Source: Bradyrhizobium sp. NP1
GTDB lineage: Bacteria > Pseudomonadota > Alphaproteobacteria > Rhizobiales > Xanthobacteraceae
NCBI RefSeq assembly: GCF_030378205.1
Contig: NZ_CP127385.1
Coordinates: forward strand, 5,310,001-5,374,000
Direction: 5' to 3'
DNA: 64,000 bases
The position numbers and the translations under genes were made by a program. This document shows, piece after piece, positions 1-7,423 of this stretch (the stretch's first letter is position 1; each line of letters opens with the position of its first letter). The notes beneath the pieces are model-generated. The model searched no databases and was not told the DNA's origin. It saw nothing but the letters and a program-made list of their open reading frames with translations.

Positions 1-1
1 C

Positions 2-112
2 ATGCCTGCCGAGTTTCGTTGCCCGCTCTGCAACCATCTGCTCGAGAAGCATGACGGCTCGACCGAGGTTGCCTATCGGCTGACGGTTGCGCCGGAAAAG
101 ATATTCGAATAG
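2..112 (+). CDS. Small CxxC protein, 36 aa
   Basis: A 36-residue ORF begins at the first ATG in the window and ends at TAG 110-112. It carries one CPLC motif near residues 7-10, followed by His and acidic residues, as in half of a zinc knuckle. The frame stays open to the window edge, so the true start could lie upstream and this could be the tail of a longer protein. A second CxxC protein follows downstream on the same strand. The function is unknown; a metal-binding role is only inferred from the cysteine pair. Confidence 0.5.
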   Translation: MPAEFRCPLCNHLLEKHDGSTEVAYRLTVAPEKIFE

Positions 113-194
113 CGCGCGTGCCGGAAATCGGCGAGTGGATGCCAGGCGGTCGCGCGCTCGCGCCAAAAATTCTCCGATCGTGCCTCTCTTTGGA

Positions 195-431
195 ATGGAC
201 GAGACCATGTCGCAGGATCATGCTCACGCGATGGGACAGGATCACTTGATGGGCGTCTGCCCGCATTGCGGGCGCAAGCTGGCGCGCGCGCCGCTGCCTT
301 CGGCTGCGGGCGTCGTGGTCATGCAGTGCGCCGTCTGCGATCCGTTCGATCCGCTGAAATCCGATCACGTGACTGGCTGGTTGAAGGGTGAGCTCGGCCG
401 CGCCCGCGAAACGGCCGCCCCGCCCAAATAG
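195..431 (+). CDS. Zinc-ribbon-like small protein, 78 aa
   Basis: The protein has two cysteine pairs, VCPHCGRK and MQCAVCD, spaced about 25 residues apart, which is a rubredoxin/zinc-ribbon arrangement. The frame is open upstream to 87, but that extension is Arg-rich and overlaps the preceding small gene, so the start at 195 is preferred; an in-frame ATG at 207 is also possible. No catalytic domain is visible. A structural zinc and a nucleic-acid or protein adaptor role is plausible, but this is inference only. Confidence 0.5.
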   Translation: MDETMSQDHAHAMGQDHLMGVCPHCGRKLARAPLPSAAGVVVMQCAVCDPFDPLKSDHVTGWLKGELGRARETAAPPK

Positions 432-465
432 CCGGCCATCAACAACGCGCGATCGGCACGCCGCT

Positions 466-801
466 TCAGCGCGGCGCCGCGGTCGCCTTGCCGGAATCCG
501 CGTCGGCGCGCGCGAAGGGCTGCCGCAGCTCCTTTGCACTGAGGAAGCGTGCGCCGACCAATTCACCGCGCCGCCACACCAGCGCACATACCCTGATGAC
601 TTCGCCGCCGGCCGTGAACGCCACGCCGAAAATCTTCGCTACCGGCAGCGAGCCGACGTCGAGGCATACGCCATCGTGCGAGACGTCGAGAATCAAGCAC
701 TCGATCCATGGCGCGTCCGGCGCCGGAATCAGGAATCCCGGCTTGCAGATCTCGATCCGCATATGCTTGCGATCGCCCAGGTCTTTGCGGTGTCTGGCCA
801 T
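466..801 (-). CDS. PilZ-domain protein
   Basis: A 111-residue protein with the shape of a compact single PilZ domain: strands ending in LDVSHDGVCLDV (the D/N-x-S-x-x-G part of the c-di-GMP site) and a late GARFLSAKE strand. The N-terminal RxxxR half of the ligand site is only weakly recognisable (RHRKDLGDRKH), so c-di-GMP binding is uncertain. The start at 801 has a GGGA element upstream; an internal Met near residue 14 is possible. It stands alone, convergent with the small zinc-ribbon gene. Single-domain PilZ proteins usually act as effectors in motility or surface control, which fits the flagellar content of the window, but no target is visible. Confidence 0.7.
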   Translation of the reverse strand: MARHRKDLGDRKHMRIEICKPGFLIPAPDAPWIECLILDVSHDGVCLDVGSLPVAKIFGVAFTAGGEVIRVCALVWRRGELVGARFLSAKELRQPFARADADSGKATAAPR

Positions 802-910
802 CGATGTCCCGCGAGGCCGGCGAGCCTGAACGCAGATATTTCAGCACCCCTTAGCGGAAAACCTCAATGTTTATCGGGTTCCTGGGCTGGAGCCAGCGCG
901 CGGGTGGCGC

Positions 911-1153
911 CTAGTCGGCGCTCGGCAGGCGGCGCATGGTGAACTCGATCTTGCCGCCGGGCAGTTCACGCCAGCTTTCGACCGCGCTCATGTAGCCGGC
1001 CTTGGGATAGCGGGTCAGGAAATCGCGGGCCTTCTGGCGCGCTGTCTCGCGCGGCAGGGTGAAGGTCTCGCGCACAAAGCCGTCATGCGGCGTGCGCGCC
1101 GCCTTCCGCGCAGCGGCCATCCGGTCGGCAAGATCGCGCGGACGCGATGGCAT
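911..1153 (-). CDS. Conserved hypothetical protein, 80 aa
   Basis: An 80-residue basic, soluble protein with no signal peptide or membrane segment. GGAG lies 7 nt before the ATG. The C-terminal half (FLTRYPKAGYMSAVESW, then a strand-rich FTMRRLPS) looks like a small alpha-beta fold. It has no operon partner: a secreted-protein gene lies upstream on the same strand after about 90 bp. I do not recognise the family and assign no function. Confidence 0.55.
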   Translation of the reverse strand: MPSRPRDLADRMAAARKAARTPHDGFVRETFTLPRETARQKARDFLTRYPKAGYMSAVESWRELPGGKIEFTMRRLPSAD

Positions 1154-1243
1154 GTCGCAACTCCGGTACTCACAACGACACGCCCAATATGGGCATGGCG
1201 GTAACGGAATCCGAGTCCCGCGAGCCTTGCCTGCCCAGGCCGC

Positions 1244-1567
1244 TCAGTTGGCGTTGCTGCCGGCCTTCTTCGGCTTGGCCGAGGCGGTGGCCTTGGCAGG
1301 CGGCGTCTTGGCGCTGTCCGGTCCGCGCACGCCGCCCCATGGATCCGAGGACACCTTGGCATCCGGAATCTTCTTCAATGTTTCCTTGTAGGCCTTGTCC
1401 CGCGCCTCCTCGGCGTCCTTCTCGTCCTGGGTCTTGCTGGGGCCGTCCGCCAGCAGGTTGATGTTCGGCAATTGCTGCGCGCGGGCCGGCGCGGTGGCGG
1501 CCGCAAGCCCGCCCAGCAACAGGCCCGCCAGGAACGCGGTTAACCCCGCCACGCGCACAACTCTCAT
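1244..1567 (-). CDS. Secreted DPWG-motif protein, 107 aa
   Basis: The start is placed at 1567 because it opens a clear Sec signal peptide (MRVVRVAGL, a hydrophobic stretch, then a cut after APARA near residue 30). The mature part has an acidic/charged helix and a conserved block KAYKETLKKIP followed by SSDPWGGVR, then a Lys/Ala/Pro tail. The same block, KAYK-x2-L-x-KIP and DPWG, occurs in the secreted protein at 2431-2661, so the two are paralogues on either side of a thioesterase gene. It is presumably periplasmic. No enzymatic motif is visible and the function is unknown. Confidence 0.7.
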   Translation of the reverse strand: MRVVRVAGLTAFLAGLLLGGLAAATAPARAQQLPNINLLADGPSKTQDEKDAEEARDKAYKETLKKIPDAKVSSDPWGGVRGPDSAKTPPAKATASAKPKKAGSNAN

Positions 1568-1656
1568 GGGATGCTCCCTCGACTTCGTTTGCGGAATCAT
1601 ATCATCGCCCGCCGCCGCGGCCCAAGCGCCCAAGGCGTCGCATGGCGGGGATGCAC

Positions 1657-1788
1657 CTATAACTGGTCCGATTTGCAGGATTTGGGACCGTGAACCCAGT
1701 CGTCCCAGATCGGACCGCATTTGGTGCAGCCGCCAAGCGCAAGGCCCAGCGCGATGAAGCTGACGACAAGGACAGACCGGCGAAACAT
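1657..1788 (-). CDS. Very small lipoprotein, 43 aa
   Basis: The ORF is only 43 codons but has a textbook lipoprotein signal: MFRRS, a hydrophobic core and the lipobox LGGC with the lipidated Cys near residue 21. The mature peptide of about 23 residues has two further cysteines (TKCGP and KSC), which could form a disulfide, and a WDDW motif. It lies between the DPWG protein and the thioesterase. Its size means annotation pipelines may miss it. Function unknown; an outer- or inner-membrane-anchored peptide is inferred from the lipobox. Confidence 0.65.
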   Translation of the reverse strand: MFRRSVLVVSFIALGLALGGCTKCGPIWDDWVHGPKSCKSDQL

Positions 1789-1898
1789 GATACTACCCAC
1801 CCGATACGCATTCTAAGGCGGCAAGCTGGGCATTTTCAAGCCGGCGGCATCCGTTCACAATGCCGCTGCGACCGATCGACGAGAAGGAAATTTCGCTG

Positions 1899-2360
1899 AT
1901 GCAACAACAGAATGCCGCCGATTTCGGCATCGCGGACGCAAAACGCGTGATGGGCGAGGTGTTTGCGCCCTGGGTGCAGGACCTCAGCCTCATCCTCGAG
2001 CGGTTTGACTGCGACGGGCCGGTCGATGCGGCAGCCGACTGGCAGCCGGGCGCCATCCTGCGCCTGCCATTCTCCGAGCGGCTCTGCCGCAATGGCGGCA
2101 TGGTCTGCGGCCAAGCGCTGATGGCGTTTGCCGATACCGCGATGGTGGTTGCCAACCTCGCTTCCAACCGCGGCTATCGGCCGATGACCACGGTCGACCA
2201 GACCACGCATTTCATGCGCGCGGTGACGTCCTCGGACGTGCTGGCGGATGCGCGCGTGGTGCGCCGCGGCCGCACCATGAGCTTCGGCCGCGTCACGCTG
2301 TTATCGGCGCAGGACAACAAGCCGGTGGCCATGGTCTCGAGCGCTTTCGCCATGCTGTAG
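1899..2360 (+). CDS. PaaI-family hotdog thioesterase
   Basis: A 153-residue protein of hotdog-fold thioesterase size. The hallmark stretch NGGMVCGQALMAFADTAMV (around residue 70) corresponds to the active-site helix of PaaI/4HBT enzymes, where Asp in the AFADTAM segment is the expected catalytic acid. The later TTHFMRAV and RGRTMSFGRV strands complete the fold. These enzymes hydrolyse acyl- or aryl-CoA thioesters; the substrate cannot be told here. The start at 1899 is chosen because GAGAAGGA lies about 10 nt upstream; the frame is open 13 codons further. It is flanked by the two DPWG paralogues on the opposite strand. Confidence 0.8.
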   Translation: MQQQNAADFGIADAKRVMGEVFAPWVQDLSLILERFDCDGPVDAAADWQPGAILRLPFSERLCRNGGMVCGQALMAFADTAMVVANLASNRGYRPMTTVDQTTHFMRAVTSSDVLADARVVRRGRTMSFGRVTLLSAQDNKPVAMVSSAFAML

Positions 2361-2430
2361 CGGAGGCCGCTGCGCGTCGATCCGCCTCACAGCCCGCGGT
2401 GATCCCGCCCCGCCGCTCGTTCATTTTTCT

Positions 2431-2661
2431 TCATTTTGTTTTCTTGGGATCGGCCGGACGCGCGGCGCCCCAGGGGTCATACTTCTCCTTGGGCTCCGGA
2501 ATCTTGTCCAGCGCGGCCTTGTACGCCTTCTCGTCGACCTGCGGCTTTTTCTGCTCGGATTTGCCGTCGTCGTCACGGTGGCGCTTGCCGCCGCCCATTT
2601 GCGCCTGCGCCGGCACCGCCATCAGTGCGAGCGCGGTGGCCGCGACCACAACACGCTTCAT
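2431..2661 (-). CDS. Secreted DPWG-motif protein, 76 aa
   Basis: The shorter paralogue of the 1244-1567 gene. A Sec signal peptide (MKRVVVAATALALMAVPAQA) is followed by a basic/acidic stretch, then KAYKAALDKIP and KYDPWGAARP, and a Lys-rich end. The shared block keeps the same spacing between KIP and DPWG as the paralogue. Function unknown. The palindromic repeat pair at 2695-2856 begins about 35 bp upstream of its start, so its promoter is short or lies inside the repeat. Confidence 0.7.
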   Translation of the reverse strand: MKRVVVAATALALMAVPAQAQMGGGKRHRDDDGKSEQKKPQVDEKAYKAALDKIPEPKEKYDPWGAARPADPKKTK

Positions 2662-2694
2662 GCCTGTCCTCCCCTGTCCCGCCTGGCCCCGACT

Positions 2695-2770
2695 CTAGTG
2701 TCCCGAATCCGAAGTTCGCATCATTTTGCGGCGAGCTCTCTTGCGAACCTCGGATTCGAAAGGACACTAG
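2695..2770. repeat. Palindromic repeat, type B
   Basis: An imperfect palindrome bounded by CTAG at both ends. The left arm is CTAGTGTCCCGAATCCGAAG followed by TTCGCATC; the right arm has GCGAACCTCGGATTCG and ends GGACACTAG. It recurs at 3438-3512 and 14940-15010 and, altered, at 40785-40847. It is followed by a 13 nt linker (2771-2783) and a type C element. No gene overlaps it. Confidence 0.85.
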
Positions 2771-2783
2771 CAAGCTTGTGATT

Positions 2784-2856
2784 CTAGTGTGGTTTTGGTT
2801 CGAAGTTCTCTTGAACTCGCAGCACGGATGAAGAGAACTTCCGAACCACCACACTA
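2784..2856. repeat. Palindromic repeat, type C
   Basis: CTAG-bounded imperfect palindrome. The left arm is CTAGTGTGG, then GGTTCGAAGTTCTCTTGA; the right arm is AGAGAACTTCCGAACC, ending CCACACTAG. It pairs with the type B element just upstream through the conserved linker CAA-N5-TGATT. Related type C copies are at 3525-3602 and 15023-15095. Confidence 0.85.
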
Positions 2857-2958
2857 GCCGACGCGACCGCGCCGTCATCATTAATTCTTGATAACGAGGG
2901 GATGCGCCGAAGCCCCGCAACGTCTATTTGAGGCCCCGGGGGAAACAGGGTCCTGGGG

Positions 2959-3369
2959 ATGCGGGGGAAGATCCCATTGATGGCGTTGCTGTTGGGTAGC
3001 GGGCTTGTGCTCGGCGCCTGCGGCTTTGCCGACAGCCGTTCTCCGCTGCCGGAATTCATGCGCGCCAAGGAAGCCGATCCGCCGCCGCCGGAGCTGCCGC
3101 CCGACGTCAAGCAGATCGTCCGCCACGAGTTGGCCTCGTTCTTCACCACCAACCCCAACCCAGCGCAGGTCCAGGTATCGGAGCCGCACCGCGACGTACG
3201 CGGCCAGGGCTGGACCGCCTGCGTGCGGGCGCTGCAGCTGGTGTCCGCGACGGGAGCGCCGTTAACCGCACAGATCTATCGCATCGTCATCAGCGGCGGA
3301 TTGATCGTCGACCGCCGACGCATCGACGCCGATGACAACTGCGTTTCCGAGACCTATGAGCCGATCTAG
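2959..3369 (+). CDS. Hypothetical lipoprotein, 136 aa
   Basis: A lipoprotein signal (MRGKIPLMALLLGSGLVLGA before the lipidated Cys, residue 21) is followed by a Pro-rich linker (PPPPELPP) and a compact alpha-beta domain with cysteines near residues 95 and 129 that could pair. The start at 2959 keeps the basic n-region; an internal ATG at 2980 has a better GGGGGAAG ribosome site and would still encode the lipobox. The stop codon TAG is formed by the CTAG end of the palindromic repeat that starts at 3366. The family is not recognised; envelope location is inferred from the lipobox. Confidence 0.7.
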   Translation: MRGKIPLMALLLGSGLVLGACGFADSRSPLPEFMRAKEADPPPPELPPDVKQIVRHELASFFTTNPNPAQVQVSEPHRDVRGQGWTACVRALQLVSATGAPLTAQIYRIVISGGLIVDRRRIDADDNCVSETYEPI

Positions 3370-3646
3370 CGGTCCGATTCCAACATTGGCATCGCCTCAC
3401 GGCAGGCTCTTTTGCGAATGTTAGAATCAAAGAACCACTCGTGTCCCGATTCCGAAGTTCGCATCATTCTGCGGCAGGCTCGTTTGCGAACTTCGGAATC
3501 GAAGGACACGAGCAACTTATTGATCTAGTGTGGCTTTGGTTCAGAAGTCCGCATGACGAACTCGCGGGCCAAATGATGCGGACTTCTGAACCGCCACACT
3601 CGAAAATTATTGTTCTAGTGGAGCTTTGGATTTGACGTTCGCATCC
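3366..3646. repeat. Four-element palindromic repeat array (A-B-C-half D)
   Basis: This explains most of the gene-free stretch 3370-3771. Type A (3366-3441) has arms ATTCCAACATTGGC and GCGAATGTTAGAAT. Type B (3438-3512) has perfect arms ATTCCGAAGTTCGCA and its complement. Type C (3525-3602) has perfect 17 bp arms GGTTCAGAAGTCCGCAT. A lone left arm of type D follows (3615-3646, CTAGTGGAGC, then GGATTTGACGTTCGCATCC) with no right arm. The 12 nt linkers at 3513-3524 and 3603-3614 are alike (CAACTTATTGAT, AAAATTATTGTT). The lipoprotein stop codon lies in the first CTAG. Confidence 0.85.
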
Positions 3647-3771
3647 AGGAAGTGGTGCGCGCCGCACGCATGCTGAACGGCCCGTTAACACTACCGTTCA
3701 AATTGCGGCGCTCCGCCAACGGGATTTTCCAACCTTTCGGCTAGCTTCTCCCGCGTACAGAGCGGGGAAAC

Positions 3772-4980
3772 GTGGACGTGGTCGATCTCGCCGAAGGAGC
3801 GATGCTTGGTCGCGCATCCGGACAGGATGGCGCGGCGACGGACGCGCACGCGCTCGTCCCGCTCACTTGCCTGCCGCCCGCCGCGTGGCAGGCGCTCTGC
3901 GCCCGAGCCATCGAGCCGAACGGCTACTATTTGCCCGGCTGGGAGTTGGCGGTGAACGCCTCGGCGAGCGGCCGCACGGACGCGCTGGCGCTTGCCGCGC
4001 GCCGCGAAACAAAGCTGATCGGCCTTTTGCCGGTGGTGCAGCTGCGGCGCGCCTGGAAGATTCCCCTGCCCGCGCTCGTCAGCGCGCATCCCTACGGCAC
4101 CCTCTGCACGCCACCGCTCGACCGCGACATGGCGGATGAGGCGGCGGGCCAGCTCCTGCAAAATGCCCGCGCATCCGGCGCGCGCGCCCTCATCCTGCGC
4201 GACATGTCGCTCGCTGGCGCCGCCATGCAGGCGATCGGCGCTCAGCTCGCACGCGATGGGTTGCGCCCACGCGTGCTGCAATCCTGCCTGCGCGCGTGCC
4301 TTGACGCCACGCGCGATGCCGAAGCCCTGCTGCAGGATGCGCTGGGCGCCAAGAAGCTCAAGGAACTGCGCCGCCAGCGCCGCCGGCTCGGCGAGCACGG
4401 CACCGTCACCTTCGACGTCGCGCGATCGTCCGACGACGTCGCAGCCGCGCTGGACGTCTTCCTTGCGCTCGAGACGAGCGGCTGGAAAGGCACGCGCGGC
4501 ACGGCGCTGGCGCAGGACCAGGGCGACGCGACGTTTATCCGTCGCGCGACGCGCGCGCTCGCGGAAACCGGTCAGTGCGAAATCGTCACGCTGCGCACCG
4601 GCGAAACGCCGGTCGCGTCCGGCATCGTGCTGCGGCAGCAAAGCCGCGCCTTCTTCTTCAAGATCGGCGTCGACGAGCGCTTTGCGAAATATTCGCCGGG
4701 CGTGCAGCTCACCCTCGATCTCACCCGGCATCTCTGCGCCGATTCCACGATCGCTTCCGCCGATTCCACCGCGAGCGCCGACCATCCGATGATCAACCCG
4801 ATCTGGCGCGGCCGCTTTGCGGTCGGCGATGTGCTGATCCCGCTGCGCCGAAACGATCCGGTGGTCGGCCTTATCCATGGCGCGCTGCTGGCGCGCCGGC
4901 ACGGGCTCGATCTCGCGCGATCCGGCGCGCGGCTGATCCGTAGCTGGCGCGACCGACGGCCGCACGACGCCGCGCACTGA
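3772..4980 (+). CDS. GNAT-family acyltransferase, BioF2/CelD type
   Basis: A 402-residue soluble protein. The C-terminal half holds a BioF2-like (Acetyltransf_6) domain, with the diagnostic ALETSGWKGTRGTAL stretch near residue 232, a VASGIVLRQQSRAFFFKIG beta segment and the YSPGVQLTLDL helix that follows. Relatives (CelD/BcsL, FemAB-like) use acyl-CoA or aminoacyl donors in polysaccharide or peptide modification. The start is GTG 3772 with GGGGA five bases upstream. The last gene base is close to the convergent GntR regulator. No polysaccharide genes are nearby, so the acceptor is unknown. Confidence 0.75.
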   Translation: MDVVDLAEGAMLGRASGQDGAATDAHALVPLTCLPPAAWQALCARAIEPNGYYLPGWELAVNASASGRTDALALAARRETKLIGLLPVVQLRRAWKIPLPALVSAHPYGTLCTPPLDRDMADEAAGQLLQNARASGARALILRDMSLAGAAMQAIGAQLARDGLRPRVLQSCLRACLDATRDAEALLQDALGAKKLKELRRQRRRLGEHGTVTFDVARSSDDVAAALDVFLALETSGWKGTRGTALAQDQGDATFIRRATRALAETGQCEIVTLRTGETPVASGIVLRQQSRAFFFKIGVDERFAKYSPGVQLTLDLTRHLCADSTIASADSTASADHPMINPIWRGRFAVGDVLIPLRRNDPVVGLIHGALLARRHGLDLARSGARLIRSWRDRRPHDAAH

Positions 4981-4999
4981 CCGGAGAGGCGGCCTCGAA

Positions 5000-5746
5000 C
5001 TATGCCGCCACGCCGGAAAGCGCGGGGTCGGCGGCCAGTATCTGCAGGACTTCCTGGCCCGTGTGATAGACATGGTCGGCCATCAGCCGTCCGGCGGTAT
5101 CCGCCTGGCGGGCCTCGAGCGCCTCGAGAATGGCGAGATGCTCTTCGATCGACTCCTGCCAGCGCCGGCGCGAGCTCAGCGCAAAAAACCGCGCGCGCTC
5201 GGCGCGCGGAAACAGCAGCTCATGAATCTCGAGCAACACCGTGTTCGCCGCCGCAGCCGCGATCGCCGAATGGATCTTCTGGTTGGCCGCGAAATAGCCG
5301 TCGAGATCGCCGGCTTGGCCGAACCTCTGGATTTCGTCCTGCAGCCGGCGCAGTTCGCGCAGCCCCGCATCGGTTATCCGCACAGCGGCTGATTCCGCGG
5401 CAAGCCGTTCGACATTGCTCATCGTCTCGAACAGGTCGCGGATCGCCTCAATACGAAGCGGCGCGATGCGTGCGCTTCGATTCTGCCGCAGCTCGACCAG
5501 CCCCTGCGCTGCGAGCAGCTTCAGCGCCTCACGCAGCGGCGTGCGCGAGACCTGGAGCAGGTCACACAATTCGGTCTCGATGAGCTGGGCTCCAGGCTGC
5601 AGCTTGCCCCGAACGATCATGGCCCGCAGCCGCTCGAACGCCCGCTCGTGCAGGTTCGCCCTGATCAACCTGAATTGCGAGGTCGACGTCAGCGGCTTCT
5701 GCTTGCGCGGCCGGCCACGTTTGCGCGGCGGGGTTTTCCCGGTCAT
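5000..5746 (-). CDS. GntR-family regulator, FCD/FadR subfamily
   Basis: Start 5746 is supported by GAGG upstream and opens with an AT-hook-like basic tail (RKRGRPRKQK). A winged helix follows at about residues 30-95 (ALIETELCDLLQVSRTPLREALKLL), then an all-helical FCD effector domain with metal-site His residues (NQKIHSAI, EEHLAIL, DHVYHTG). FCD regulators bind small carboxylates and usually repress adjacent catabolic genes. It is the last of four minus-strand genes with the amidohydrolase and two MFS transporters, so it probably controls them; a TTG-N4-CAA-like site lies upstream of the first transporter. Confidence 0.88.
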   Translation of the reverse strand: MTGKTPPRKRGRPRKQKPLTSTSQFRLIRANLHERAFERLRAMIVRGKLQPGAQLIETELCDLLQVSRTPLREALKLLAAQGLVELRQNRSARIAPLRIEAIRDLFETMSNVERLAAESAAVRITDAGLRELRRLQDEIQRFGQAGDLDGYFAANQKIHSAIAAAAANTVLLEIHELLFPRAERARFFALSSRRRWQESIEEHLAILEALEARQADTAGRLMADHVYHTGQEVLQILAADPALSGVAA

Positions 5747-5855
5747 TTCCAGTCCTCGCCACTCCTCGTCGCTGCGCCCGTTGATGAGGGCGCCAACACC
5801 GTATCCCAATTTCGGGGCCGGCACGCAAGGCGCATCAGCACGGGCGCCGGGCCCA

Positions 5856-7394
5856 TCAGACCCGCGAGTTCATCCGGTAGAACGGCTCGTGGCGGCTGGT
5901 ATCGATGTAGTCGGCGTAGAACTTTCGGATATGGGGCAACAGCGCCGCCGACAGCTGGCGGCGCTCGAGCTCGGCCGCCGTCAGCGGCCGCTGCAGCACA
6001 TCGTGCAGGCGTCCCAGGATCTCCTTGCGATCGAGCCGGGTGAACTCGCCATCCTGATACAGCACCTCGCCGTCGCACATGGTGAGCTTCACGCCCTCCG
6101 TCTTGGCGCGCTGCACGACCGCGTCGATCAGCGGGGTTGCCTGATCGAGATAGGGCCATGCGATCTGATTGAAGTCGATCAGGACGAGATCGGCGGCCTT
6201 GCCCACTTCCAGCGTCCCGATGGTCTCCCCGAACGGCGTGGTGCGGGCGCCGCCGATCGTCGCCATGCGGAAGACCTGCGCGGTGGTGGGCACGTCGTCG
6301 TCGACCATGCCCGGCGTCCGGTGCGCGCGCAGCACGAGGCGCATTTCCTGCAGCATGTCGCGGTCGTCGTTGATGCCGGCCTCGTCCATGCCGATCGCGG
6401 TGTTGATGCCCCTGGCCTCGAAGCGGTTGAGCGGCGCGATGCCCGAGCGCAGCCGGAAGTTCGACGAGCAGTTGTGGCAGATGCAGACGCCGGCCTCCGC
6501 CACCCGGTCGATCTCCCGCTCCGACAGCCAGACGCCGTGACCGATCGTCAGCCGCGAATTGACCAGGTCGAAGCGCTCCAGATAGTCCAGCGCAGTCCCC
6601 CCGCCGCGCTTTTTCGCATAGGCCTTCTGATAGGCGGTTTCGAGCACGTGCATGTGGATCGGCACGTCGTGCTTGCGCGACAGGTCGGAAAACATCGTCA
6701 GCGCCCGGTCCGAGCACCAGTGCAGGTTCGCCGGCGCAAGCTGGATCTTGATCCGCCGCTTGGCGTTGTGCTCGGCGTAGAGCCGCCTGAACTGCTCCAT
6801 GTTGTCGTCGAGGCTGGTCTTGAAACGGGCGAACCAGTTTCGCATCGACCCCTGCAACTCGCCCGGCAGCGAGGCGATGAGGTCCTGGTCGCTCTGATAC
6901 ACCAGCCGGTTCTGGTCGCGCACGGTGTAGCAGTAGGACGCGCGCATCCCGATATCCTGGTAGGCGCTCAGCACCTGGTTCGACTTGAGCAGCAGCTCGT
7001 CGAGGGTGCCCGGAATCCAGCCGTGCAAATGCTGCACCGTGGTCACGCCCGAGGCGATCATCTCGAAAGCCGAGTAGAGCGTGTCGAGGTAGAGATCGAG
7101 ATCGCGGAACACCATTCGCGTGATCCACCACAGCTCGAGCGGCATGTCGCGCGAGCCGAGCTGGACCGGGGTCAGGCCGACATGATGGTGGGCGTTGACG
7201 AAGCCGGGCAGCATGATCTCGTTGCCGCTGCCGATCACCGGCAGATCGGGATAGCGCTTCCTGATCTCGTCGAAGCGACCGATGGCGACGATGACGCCGT
7301 GCTCCTGCACCAGCGCGCCGTCGGCGATTTCCTCGACGGTGTGCCGGTCGATCGCGCGGGTGATCATGGCTCGGCTGCGTACGATGGAGCTCAT
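5856..7394 (-). CDS. Amidohydrolase, cytosine-deaminase/AtzA-like
   Basis: A 512-residue metal-dependent hydrolase of the SsnA/TrzN/AtzA type. Visible metal ligands are HHHVGL after LPGFVNA (residues 60-70), HMHVLE (about 245), GHGVWLS (about 285) and MDEAGIND (about 345). The GTLEVGKAADLVLID segment is the usual C-terminal beta-sandwich. Such enzymes deaminate or dechlorinate N-heterocycles or hydrolyse cyclic amides in the cytoplasm; the substrate is not predictable. GGAGGC upstream of 7394 fixes the start. The transporters and GntR gene beside it suggest uptake and catabolism of one compound. Confidence 0.85.
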   Translation of the reverse strand: MSSIVRSRAMITRAIDRHTVEEIADGALVQEHGVIVAIGRFDEIRKRYPDLPVIGSGNEIMLPGFVNAHHHVGLTPVQLGSRDMPLELWWITRMVFRDLDLYLDTLYSAFEMIASGVTTVQHLHGWIPGTLDELLLKSNQVLSAYQDIGMRASYCYTVRDQNRLVYQSDQDLIASLPGELQGSMRNWFARFKTSLDDNMEQFRRLYAEHNAKRRIKIQLAPANLHWCSDRALTMFSDLSRKHDVPIHMHVLETAYQKAYAKKRGGGTALDYLERFDLVNSRLTIGHGVWLSEREIDRVAEAGVCICHNCSSNFRLRSGIAPLNRFEARGINTAIGMDEAGINDDRDMLQEMRLVLRAHRTPGMVDDDVPTTAQVFRMATIGGARTTPFGETIGTLEVGKAADLVLIDFNQIAWPYLDQATPLIDAVVQRAKTEGVKLTMCDGEVLYQDGEFTRLDRKEILGRLHDVLQRPLTAAELERRQLSAALLPHIRKFYADYIDTSRHEPFYRMNSRV

Positions 7395-7423
7395 GCCGAC
7401 TGCCTCCGTGTTGGAAATCCCGG

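Noticed and set aside
3772..4980. The acyltransferase considered as a cellulose or capsule synthesis gene
   Set aside because: Only the BioF2/CelD-like domain is seen; there are no polysaccharide genes around it.
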